From Arsenophonus sp052171275 (GTDB taxonomy: Bacteria > Pseudomonadota > Gammaproteobacteria > Enterobacterales > Enterobacteriaceae), in assembly GCA_052171275.1 (NCBI GenBank), contig CM125795.1, forward strand, positions 1,426,001-1,490,000: a DNA stretch of 64,000 nucleotides, written 5' to 3'. A model generated the notes under the pieces. That model ran no database searches. It had not been told where the DNA came from and was given only the letters and a program-made list of their open reading frames with translations. This document shows, piece by piece, positions 32,691 to 44,050 of the stretch. Position numbers and translations under genes: made by a program. Positions within the stretch are counted from its first letter, which is position 1. Each line of letters opens with the position of its first letter.

Positions 32691-35600
32691 AATAATTAAT
32701 TTATTAATTAATTATAATAAATTCATTTTTATTGAAAATAAGATAAGAAATAGATAATTAATTATTAAACATCTATATACCAAAAAATTCAAATCCTTTA
32801 AACAATGATATTTATAAGATCATTTATTATATCTATAACTAATATTAATCTATAATTATTTAATATAATAATTATAGATTATGTAATAAACTAATTTAGT
32901 TTTAGTATTTTTATTAAAAGTAAAAATTTGTGGTAAATTTTATCTTATTTAAATAAATATTAATATTAACAATGAATGTTAATATTTATTAAAATAACTT
33001 TAATTGAAATTTAAAAAATAAAATATATCTTTACAAATTTTATGCAATATTATTTTGTTTTAATATTTTATTAATTATATTTTAGTTAATTAATATAATC
33101 TTATTGATCAGTAATTTTATTTCTATATTAAATATTAATAACAATTAATTTTAATATATCATTAAATTTTTTATTTTAATTTTAAATAATTTTTTAAAAA
33201 AATCAATGATAAAATATTTTTAATTAAAGTAATTACTAATAATAATTACTATAAAAACTGATAAAATGAAAGAAATAACATTTATTTATGCTTTTATTTT
33301 ATAAAATCTATCAATAATTAGCTTAATTATTTATAAAATAAACAAAAATTTTTTATGAAATTATATAATTTTAAGAATTTTATTAATAAAAAAATAAAAT
33401 TTATATTTTATAAAATAAAAAAAATAGAAGAAATATTCTATAATACACATAACTAAAACAATATTAAGATAATTTTACTTTATTTCATGATACGATGATT
33501 AACATTATTATTAAACATAATTTAAAATAAAAATAACTAATTATTAAATAGATATTAAAATTTTATTTTTTAGTAAAAATATTTTTAACTCACAGTTAGA
33601 ATAAAATTAAATAAAATATCTAATTAAAATTTTTTTATTTAATAATAGATTTTAATTAATTTAATAAATAATGCTTTTTATTTCTAATACTTTAAACCAA
33701 TATAATATCTCATTACTAAACTATTTTTTATCTGATTAATTATTACGAGAAAAGATTTTTCTATCTTATATTATATATATTATCTATCTAATAGATATAT
33801 ATAAATAATAACTATTTCATTTAACTAATACAAATAAATTTAATTAGTAAAATTGATATAATCTAATTTAATATTAGAGATAATATTAATATTAGTAAAA
33901 CTCATAGAGTTAATTAATATTAATTAATATTATTAATATAATTATTACTAATAAAAGTTAGTATTTAATTTATTATTAAAATTAACTATTTTAAAATATA
34001 TAATATAAAATTAGAATTCGATCATAAATTAAAATAGCAGAAAGATTATTAATATAATTAATAATTAATGAAAATAAATATTATTATAATTTTTTAATAA
34101 ATATGATATTTAATTTTTAAAAATTAAATATCATATTTTAATTTAAATCTAAACTATTTTAAATAATTAAAATAATTGTATTAACAAATTCTTAATAAAA
34201 TATATTTTTTATTAAAATATATAAATCAGATTATCATAATTTTCATTATATATGAAAATAAAAATATAACAATTAATTCTTAATAGGAAAATTTAATAAA
34301 GATATAAACTAAATATATTTTTAAAATAAAGGAGATAAAATATATTTTATAAACTCATTTTTTATCAATTATAACACTTATATAATATAAAATAACTTAA
34401 TTATCTATAAATTCATAAAATAATAGCTACTAATAATTTAGATATTATTAAAATAATAAATACATGTTATTAATCAGTATTAAAAATATTTCTTTTTTAG
34501 AAAAAAATAATAATTACATAAAAATCTCATATACAAAATATTCTAATTATTTTATCTAAAACACTATTATTTTTATAATAAACAATTAGTTATTTCTGAT
34601 TAATTAATTTTATAATAAAAAACAGAATTATAAATTTATATTTAGTATTATTTTAAGATAATTTTAAGATTATTAAAACGAATATGATATTTGTGTAATA
34701 TTTTAAAAATAAACAATATTATAAAATATAAGATATTTTTAATAAAAATCTCTAAATAATAAGCTTAATAAGCTAATTTTAATTTAGGATTAATTAAATT
34801 AAAAATACTGGCTAATTTTATTAAACTAAAAGTATATATTATAAATATATATTAAATGATAAAACATTTATCATATACTGATATTTAAATAATTTAACAT
34901 TAATTCCTTTCCTTGCTTTTAAATACTTTTATTTAAACTATTAGTTATTTATACTTACTTTGATAAAAGTATATAATTATTATAAAATTATAATAATTTG
35001 CATTTTATTTACAATAAACAAATAAACTAATATGAATAAATAAAATTGATAATATTAATTTAGGATCAATTTTGTTAAATTTAATTAATTTATAAAATAA
35101 CATATTTTTTATATGTATTATATAATAATATATGAAACCGTCATATTTTTAAATCAAATAAAAACTAAATCAAAAAAAGATTTATCTAATCAATTTTAGC
35201 TAATTTATGAAATTACTAATTTTATTATTTTATCTTCATAACTTATATAATTTTATTTAAATAAAATTATAGATATTTTTTTCAAAAAAATATAATATAA
35301 AATATTAATCCACATAAATTTTCGTTTTATATTTTATCTCAATATTTATTATTTATATAATAAAAATTATTAAAAATTAAATATATCAATTAATATATTT
35401 ATTTTTTTAATTAAAACAACTTTAAATTTATAATTTAAATAAATTTTAATTTAAATGATGTTTAATATAATATATGAAATATAATCGATATTAAATTAAA
35501 TTAAAATTATATATATATTTTTCTTAAATATATATAAATATATCTAAACTTACTTTATATACAATATTACCAGTAATAAATTATTATTTCAATTTGTTAA

Positions 35601-37250
35601 TTGTATATTTTAAAATGTTTAATTGGTTATTAATAGGTAAATAAAAAAATAAAGTTTCTTTTGTTTAACTTAATTTAAGTTTAGAATCATCATTCTAACA
35701 TCAATACTTACTAAATAATACAACTAATTTATTATTTATATAATCATTTTAATGATATTTTTATAAATAAGTTTTAAATTTAATAATAGATAATATAGAT
35801 GAATACTTATGCAATGTTCTACATAAAATATGTTAAACCATATATTTTATTCGATAAGAAAACTATAGTTAATAGTAAAAAGAAAATTCAATTTAAATAA
35901 TAATTACTATATCATTGATTAATATTAAATAGATCAAAATATTAATAAAAGTATTTATATTCAATATATTAGACTTTTAATATAGAGATTAATTAAAATA
36001 TATATTTAATCCACATCTTATTCATAATTTTATTATGATAAATATTATCATTAATACATCATTAATCTATTTAATATTTTAAATTAAATGTATAAAATCT
36101 TTATATATTCTAAAGATTTTCTTTTTTTAAAGAAATCATTTATATTTTACTTTTTAAATATAAAATAAGATATATCTAAAACATTATTTTAAAGTTAGAG
36201 AAAATTTCTAATATAAAATAAATATTTGATTTATATTATTATTATAGTATTATATGTTATAAATTAACTTATTTTCCACTTCGATAAAAGTATTTGTTTT
36301 AATGTTAATATATATAAAACACATAATTTTTAATAAAAATCTAAAATAAAGAAAATAAAACATCTATAATTTAAATTATCATATTTTTAATAAAGTATGA
36401 TAAGTATATAATGTTAAAACATAATACTTATAATTATCATTTAAAACATTAAAGCATAAACAAAAAGATTATAAATCTAGCTATATATTTATTAGATTCG
36501 TAAATAGTTTTTCCATATTATCATTTTTATAATTGCATATGCTATTTTATAATTTCCTTATTTAATATACATACTTCATGTTATTAAATAACAGTTTTAT
36601 TGCTTAAAAATATATGATAATTATAAAATTTTTTTACATTAAAATTATCATCACTAAAAAACTATATTAATTAATAAATAATTTTAAAAAATAATTAAAT
36701 TTAATATTTATATATTATTATATAATATTTTTATTAACTTATTTATTATAACTTATCATTAAAAAATAACTTTTTAAAATACACCAATAAAATAATTTTA
36801 AATATTTATTAGTTAATATAGGAGCTCTATCTATACTATATAATTTAATTAATTATATTATTATTTAAATCTTAAATAAAATACTAAACATAAAATCAAA
36901 TATTTTATCAATAAAATTATATAATTTATTTAATAATCTTGAATAAAATTAATTATTTATTATTATTTTATACATGATAAGATATAAAGATGACTAAATT
37001 TTAAAATATTAAAACATATACCATTTTAAAAACTAATTTTATCTAAATTTTATTTTATTGCACATTAATATATATTTTCCTTTAACTTATTTAATATTAT
37101 TTTTCTTGATTTTTAGTTATTCCTAATATTTAGATTGCTAATTTATTATAGGATTATTATTGTTATGATTTTAATAAATATTAGATGACTTAATTATTTA
37201 TAAACTACAACTAATAGTAATTTTATCTATTTATATTTATATAATATTTA
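32691..37250. other. 4.6-kb eroded gap between znuB fossil and aspS
   Basis: In E. coli ruvB, ruvA, ruvC, yebC and nudB occupy this interval between znuB and aspS, about 3.3 kb in total. The gap is large enough to have contained them, yet I could not align any fragment. It is nearly pure A+T with no obvious hairpin of note. Loss of the Holliday-junction resolvasome from this locus is therefore inferred from position only. Confidence 0.5.
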
Positions 37251-39011
37251 TTAATTTCCATCAACAATAGTTATTCCTAAATTTCCTAATTCTACAGGAT
37301 TAGCCATACTTGGAGCGCCAGTCATTAAACAAGCTGCCCTAGTTGTTTTCGGAAACGCAATAACATCACGAATATTTTCTGTTCCAGTTAATAACATAAC
37401 AAGTCTATCTAAACCAAATGCTAAACCTGCATGTGGTGGTGTTCCATATTTTAATGCCTCTAAAAAGAAACCAAATTTATCTTGCTGATCTAATTTGTTA
37501 ATTTTTAAAATTTCAAGAACAACTTCTTGCATTTTATTATAATGAATACGAACTGAACCACTTCCAACTTCATAACCATTAATAACCATATCATAAGCAT
37601 TAGCAATAGCGTCTAATGGATTATCTTGTAATTGCTTAGGAGTTAAATCTTTTGGTGCAGTAAAGAGATGATGCATTGCATTAAGTTTTCCATTTTCATC
37701 TTCTTCAAACATTGGAAAATCAATAACCCATAATGGTTTCCAAATATCATTTTGTGTGATTTCTAAATCACGCCCTATTTTTAATCTTAATTCCCCCATA
37801 GCATTATTGACAATATTTTGTTTTCCAGCTCCAAATAGCAAAATATCACCTGCTTTTGCTTGAGTTCGTACTAATATATTGGCAATAACTTCTTGTGGTA
37901 ACAATGTGTTTATTGGGCCTTCAGTATCAGTTTTATTTCCAGTTATTGAATTAATTTTAATCCAAGTTAACCCCTTTAGATTATAAATAGAAACAAATTT
38001 AATATAACTATCCAATATCTTATGTGTTAATATTGATCCACCTGGAATAGTAAGTGCAACTATACGTCCTTTTGGATTATTTATAGCCTCAGAAAATACT
38101 TTAAATTCAACTAACTTAACTAAATCATTAATATCAATTAATTCTAAAGGATTACGTAAATCTGGTTTATCTGAACCATAACGTTGCATAGCTTCAATAA
38201 AAGTCATTACCGGAAAAGTACTTAACTTAATACCATTATTCTCTTGCCATAAATAACAAATTAATCGTTCCATTATTTCACGAATTTGATTAGCATTCAT
38301 AAAAGAAGCTTCTACATCTACTTGTGTAAATTCAGGTTGACGATCAGCACGCAAATCTTCATCACGAAAACATTTTACTATTTGATAATAACGATCAAAA
38401 CCAGATATCATTAATAATTGTTTAAAAAGTTGAGGTGATTGTGGGAGAGCATAAAATTCTCCTTTATGAACACGACTTGGAACAATATAATCACGCGCAC
38501 CTTCTGATGTTGTTTTAGTTAAAATAGGTGTTTCAATATCAATAAAACCCTCCATATCCATAAAACGACGAACAAAACTAGTAATTTTTGCTCGTTCCAT
38601 TAATTGCATTATCATTCTTGGTTGTCTTAAATCAAGATAACGATATTTTAATCTGATTTCTTCAGAATTTTGTTTATTATTATCTATCGGTAATACATCT
38701 GAACGATTAATAATGATTAAATCTTCTGCAAGAATTTCAATATTACCAGTCTGTATTTTTTTATTTATTTGTTTACGCTCTCTTACAACGCCTGTTATCT
38801 GAATACAAAATTCGTTTCGTAGTTGTGATGCTTTACTAAAAAGTTCTGTATAACTTTTCTGCACAAAAATAACCTGAATTAAACCTTCACGATCTCTTAT
38901 ATCTATAAAAATTAATTTACCTAAATTACGATAACAGCTAACCCAACCACAAAGAGTTACTTTTTGCCCGATTTTACTAATATCTAATTGCCCACAATAA
39001 TTTGTCCGCAT
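37251..39011 (-). CDS. aspS: Aspartyl-tRNA synthetase
   Basis: AspS is a class IIb aminoacyl-tRNA synthetase that charges tRNA-Asp; it works as a homodimer in the cytoplasm. The protein has 586 residues (590 in E. coli). It shows the N-terminal OB-fold anticodon-binding domain (about 1-105), class II motif 2 (FRDEDLRADRQPEFTQVD near 215-232), the bacterial GAD insertion domain in the middle, and motif 3 (GLAFGLDRLVMLL near 530). An AAGGA ribosome-binding site sits about 9 nt before the ATG. The neighbours cmoA and cmoB on the other strand are pseudogenes, so aspS is the survivor of an ancestral aspS-cmoA-cmoB block. Confidence 0.97.
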   Translation of the reverse strand: MRTNYCGQLDISKIGQKVTLCGWVSCYRNLGKLIFIDIRDREGLIQVIFVQKSYTELFSKASQLRNEFCIQITGVVRERKQINKKIQTGNIEILAEDLIIINRSDVLPIDNNKQNSEEIRLKYRYLDLRQPRMIMQLMERAKITSFVRRFMDMEGFIDIETPILTKTTSEGARDYIVPSRVHKGEFYALPQSPQLFKQLLMISGFDRYYQIVKCFRDEDLRADRQPEFTQVDVEASFMNANQIREIMERLICYLWQENNGIKLSTFPVMTFIEAMQRYGSDKPDLRNPLELIDINDLVKLVEFKVFSEAINNPKGRIVALTIPGGSILTHKILDSYIKFVSIYNLKGLTWIKINSITGNKTDTEGPINTLLPQEVIANILVRTQAKAGDILLFGAGKQNIVNNAMGELRLKIGRDLEITQNDIWKPLWVIDFPMFEEDENGKLNAMHHLFTAPKDLTPKQLQDNPLDAIANAYDMVINGYEVGSGSVRIHYNKMQEVVLEILKINKLDQQDKFGFFLEALKYGTPPHAGLAFGLDRLVMLLTGTENIRDVIAFPKTTRAACLMTGAPSMANPVELGNLGITIVDGN

Positions 39012-39804
39012 GCGATAAATTCCTTATTAACAATATTCACTTTGCAGAGTAGATTACACCAGCATTTTTAGTACGATTATTTAAATCGAATTTAAAAAAT
39101 ATTATTATATATAAAAATTTCTATTTAGAAATAAATATATATCTCATTCAATTCCGTATAAGAATAAATAAACTTTTATCATTTTAGTAAAATAAAAACT
39201 TTTTATTAAAAATAATTTATTTTAGAAAATTATAAATTTTAAATATATTATTATTTTTATCGTTATACTTCAAAAAACTCATAAAATAGTTAATTTTATA
39301 AATCATATATTATCACTTTAATATTACTTAACTTAGATTATCTTTTAAAATTATTAACTAATATTATTACTGAATTGTTTAAAGATATAGTAATTTTATC
39401 AATTAAAATAATTAATATAATTTAATTAATATCATTAAATATATTTTTATTTTTTATCATAATTTTATTAATAATGTAGCGTTTTTAAATATACATGTTT
39501 TAGCCATTAATCATTATTCGATAATTTTTTATTTATAAACATTTGATTATTTTCTTATAAATATAAAGTTCACATTTAATTTTATTATATTTAAGAGATA
39601 ACTTTTTTATTCTATAATTTAGATATTTCAATTAATATTTATTATTTTTTATTTATATTTTTTGTTTTATTTTTTAATATAATTTTTATTATGTGAAAAA
39701 CATATCTTAAATAATACTTATCATATAAATAATATTTAATTTATATATTAATATAAAATCTGTTAAAATAAATCACAATTTATTGCTTAATTAATTCATA
39801 AATT
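39012..39804. other. Divergent intergenic region between aspS and cmoA fossil
   Basis: About 790 bases of AT-rich DNA without a recognisable gene. It should hold the aspS promoter on one side and the former cmoA promoter on the other. E. coli has small genes here (yecD, yecE, yecN); no remnant is detectable. Confidence 0.55.
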
Positions 39805-40556
39805 ATGTCTAGTTATATTTTAAATAAAAAAAGATACCTTATTTGCTAATCATATTGCAAAGTTAGAAAATTGGTAATTTAATGAAAAAGTAGCCGAAGT
39901 TTTTCCTAATATAATTAAACGCTCTATTCCTGAATATTTAAATATTATCACTATGATTGGCGTACTATCGACATATTTTTTGCTACAGCTAATAGTTATT
40001 ATTTATGATCTCGGTTGCTCTTTAGGCGCAATAGTATTATCAATTCGTCGTAATATTAATATTAAAAATTGTAAAATAATTGCTATTGATAATTCATCAG
40101 CAATGATTAAGCGTTATCAGGAATATGTTTACGCCTATAAAGCAAATACACCTGTTGAAATAATTGAGGGTAATATTCTAGATATTAGTATAGAAAATGC
40201 TTCAATGGTGATATTAAATTTTACTCTACAATTTATTGATCGAGCTAATAGATAACAATTAATTAACTGTATCTACAAAGGTCTTAATCATGGAGGTGTT
40301 TTAATATTGTCAGAAAGATTCAATTTTAATGATAATAAAATTGAATCTTTATTATTTAATATGCATCTTAATTTCAAACGTATCAATGGTTATAGTGAAT
40401 TAGAAATAAATCAAAAACGTAATATGTTAGAAAATATTATGTTAACTGATTAGATTAATAACACATAAATCACGTCTAATATCCGCAGGATTTAATCATT
40501 TAGATTTATGGTTTCAATATATTAATTTTGGTTCGTTACTTGGTATCAAGGAATAA
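39805..40556 (+). pseudogene. cmoA: cmoA pseudogene (carboxy-SAM synthase), recently inactivated
   Basis: CmoA converts S-adenosylmethionine and prephenate to carboxy-SAM, the donor for tRNA wobble modification cmo5U34. The reading frame is still largely legible. From 39833 it reads DTLFANHIAKLENW, then continues through YDLGCSLGA (SAM-binding), IIAIDNSSAMI, and ENASMVILNFTLQF. It is broken by in-frame TAA codons at 39875-39877 and 40253-40255; the second falls where E. coli has glutamine, as expected of a CAA to TAA change. A +1 frameshift near 40450 follows MLTD, after which THKSRLISAGFNHLDLWFQ resumes and ends at the TAA at 40554-40556. The ATG at 39805 is out of frame with the rest. The longest intact piece (39953-40255) is about 100 codons. 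Decay is much younger than in znuACB or hexR. Confidence 0.93.
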
Positions 40557-40561
40557 GATTA

Positions 40562-41543
40562 ATGATAGATTTTAGTTATTTTATCAGAAAATTGCTGTAG
40601 GATTACTTAATCATTGGTTAGAAACATTACCATTCCAAATTAAAGAATGGAAAAAAACTCAATATAAAGAATTTAATTATTGGTAAAAAATAGTACAAAA
40701 TATACCAGATATAACACCAACTAGCTTGAATTTAAAAACCGCAGTGATCGCTAAAAATGAGTTTCTACTTTGTCAAAGAGATAAGCAACAAATCACTCAA
40801 CTACTAAAAAATCTAAAACCATGGCGTAGGGCTTATTTTCTCTTTATGAAATTAACATTAATTGCGAATGGCGTTCTGATTGGAAATGGCATCTTATCTT
40901 ACCTCATATTTCGCTATTAAAAGATAAACTAATACTTGATGTTAGTTGCGGTAATGTATATTATATGTGTATAATTGTTGGTGAAGGTGCAAAAAGTGTA
41001 ATTGGTATTGATCCTTATCAACTATATTTATGTCAATTTGAAGCTATACGCAAATTAATTGAAAACAATCAACAAGCATATTTATTGCCTCTTTCTATTA
41101 AACAACTTCCGATGTTAACTGGCTTTGACACAGTATTCTCAATGGGTGTACTTTATCATCTATCTTCACCATTAGATCATCTTTATTAATTAAAAATCAA
41201 TTAGTTTCTGGTGGTGAACTTGTCCTTGAAAGTTTAGTTATTAATGGCGATGAAACAAGATGCTTAATACCTAATGATAGTTATGCTAAAATGCGTAATG
41301 TATATTTTATTTCATCAGCAAAAATGCTAAAAATATAGTTAGAAAAATGTGGTTTTTTTGATGTAAATATTATTGATCAAACAATAACAACTATAGAAGA
41401 ACAGAGAAAAACAGATTAGATGGAAACAGAATCATTAGGAGATTTTCTTAATCCAAATGATATTAATTTAACGATTGAATGGATATCCCGCTCCTTTACG
41501 AGCTACTTTAATTGCTAAAAAAAATAGATATGACGTCATTTAA
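40562..41543 (+). pseudogene. cmoB: cmoB pseudogene (tRNA U34 carboxymethyltransferase)
   Basis: CmoB transfers the carboxymethyl group of carboxy-SAM to 5-hydroxyuridine 34 in tRNAs. The fossil begins with MIDFSYF six nt after the cmoA remnant, as in E. coli. It then shows NHWLETLPFQIKEW, KPWRRAY, EWRSDWKWHL, GIDPYQLYLCQFEAIRKLI and GFDTVFSMGVLYH. In-frame stops occur at 40598, 40684, 41187, 41336 and 41417, with frameshifts near 40600, 40850 and 41480. The SAM-binding glycine-rich motif (LDVGCGSGYHMWRM in E. coli) has become LDVSCGNVYYMCII, so even the domain core is damaged. It ends at a TAA at 41541-41543. The level of decay is similar to that of cmoA, suggesting the pathway was lost as a unit. 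Confidence 0.94.
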
Positions 41544-44050
41544 TATTATTATTCATTTATATAGTTAATAAATTATTTAATATTGATAATAAAATCACAT
41601 TATTTATAAAAATAAATAAAGAATTCATGAATTTTTACATAAAAATTCATTATTAAACCTAGTTTTATAATTAATAGTTAATAATAATTATTTTATAGTA
41701 ATATTTATGTGGTTATTATTAACCATTATTATTAATAATTTCTTAAAATTTAATATTTGATACAATTACTACCTATAATGATAATTAATTTATTTTTTAT
41801 TTCGTAATATAATTTATTTTTATTTTTTATTAAATTAAAATTTAATATTACATATTAGCTTTTACCATTATCTCAATATAAATGCATATAACTAAATAAT
41901 TAGTAAGATAGATATAAGTTTACTTTAACAAATACATATATTAAAAATATATTAAAAATAAAATCAATATAATCAGATAATGAATATAAAATAAATTATA
42001 ATAATTTATATTAAAATTTAATTGTTCTAAATTCAATATTACTGTAATTAAAATCTAATAATCAATATAAATTATAAGTATTTACATATATTTAATCATC
42101 TATGATTTTCTAATAAAATTATTAATAATTTATTTATTGAACATCAAAATAATAATTAAATAAAATACTTATATGATTGGTATGCTTATTGAAATGAAGA
42201 ATAATTTTTTTTATTATCTATTTTATAAGTGTTTTAATAAGCTAGAGATAAACTTATAGAGTTTAATATTTAACCAATTTATATTTCATATCTTTATATG
42301 ATATTAATAAATAAACTATATTTACCATTATTAATTACATAATAAATGGATTATATTTTTAAAATTTGAAATTTAATTTTATGTTTAGCATAATTAATCA
42401 AGTTTTAATTAAAAACATCAGATAAGATAATTATAAAAAATTAATTCATTATATATTATATAATTTTATACATCATATATTAATGTATATCTTAATAAAA
42501 CATTTATTTTTTATAATTAAATTTTAATATAACTAAATTTTAATAAAAGTTATTTTTATTACATATAATAACTTATTGTTTTCCTATTTCATTAAAATAG
42601 TTATTTATAGTCAAAGATATAAGTATTATTAATATTTCATGATAATAAATAAATTTATTATTTCTATTATAAATAGATAATTCTATTATATAGAATTATC
42701 TATTTTCTGTATTATTATATTTTTATTTAATTTAATATTGAAAAGCATATTAAGCTATATAGATAAATTTACTAATTATAAAGAGTTTATTTTTAAAAAA
42801 CTTAATTTAAGTATATTAACAACTTAATCGATTTTAATATATAATATTATCTATAATATAATTAATTATTTTATAAAGTTAAAGTTTTTATATTTTAAAA
42901 TATCTTTAATTGAATTATATAAAATTTTATATTTTGGTATTTAATTTTTCTTTTAAAGAAAATTAATGAATATTGTTATCTATTATAAATTAAAAAATCA
43001 ATACAATTGATATTTAAAATTTTCATAATTATTAACTAATATAATACTTTATAGTTTATAGATACAAATCTATTCTAGATATTATCTTTAAATCTTATTT
43101 TTACATATATACCTGAGCAAAAAAAATTTTAGAAATCATAAATAATTAAAATATATAATATGCTTATTTTATTTCAAAATTGACAAGAGTTCCATTATTA
43201 GAAAAATTATCTTAAATAAGAAATTCTCTTATTATTGAAGAAATATTTAAAGAATATTCTATATAATAGTAAAAATATATCTATAAATATTTATAATATC
43301 TAAAATAAAATTTTATTATTAATTAAAATATATATACTTATATCTTTAAGATAAAATATATTATCTTAATAAATATATTTATTATATCTATAATTTATTT
43401 TAAATAAAAAATTATAAATGTTACTATAGTTTAAGTTAATTAAAGTATCGATATATAATTTGAATTAAATTTTATATAATTATAATTTAATTTAGTTAGA
43501 ATATTAAAGAAATTTAATAACTAATATGATATTTTATTTATTACAATTAATTATTTGTTATTTTTTTTAGTTATCTACCAATACTAATAATATATTAAGA
43601 AAAGATATATATTTTAGTCGCAATAGATAATTAATTTATTTTATTATAAATAATAATATTCATATAAAATATGAAAATTGTTAATAATGAAATTTTAATA
43701 TATTTTAATTTTTTATTAAAAATTAAAATATGAGAAATAAAAAAACTCTATACAGTATATTATATTAAAATTTCTAATAAAAATTAGAAATTCTCTGAAT
43801 ATGTATGATTTTAAAAATTTAAATTAAATAAAAATATTCTATAACTATTCTAACAAAATAATAAAAAAGAAATTATATTTTTTATTATTTTTATAATATA
43901 CTTATTAATCAAATCTTTAAAACTAAAATATAAATTAGTTAGTTATAGTATAAAAACAGATTATTTTGTAAAAATCTTATAGTCACAATTATATATTAAT
44001 CTTAACATTTCTAATATGATAAAAATCATATTTATAATTAAGGTAATCAA
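41544..44050. other. 2.5-kb eroded gap between cmoB fossil and argS
   Basis: No intact gene. A 14-bp hairpin lies at 42672-42704. A protein-like plus-strand fragment (LTRVPLLEKLS*IRNSLIIE, then EIFKEY) occurs at about 43181-43260, but I cannot assign it. In E. coli cutC and yecM lie between cmoB and argS; no match to either was found. Confidence 0.55.
42672..42704. repeat. 14-bp hairpin with 5-nt loop
   Basis: Arms 42672-42685 (AATAGATAATTCTA) and 42691-42704 are perfect reverse complements around TTATA. It stands alone in eroded DNA; a former terminator is possible. Confidence 0.45.

Noticed and set aside
40726..41189. Two short open frames that could be taken as small genes
   Set aside because: Both are pieces of the cmoB pseudogene between frameshifts and stops. 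The first leaves the cmoB frame near 40850 and reads out-of-frame sequence.
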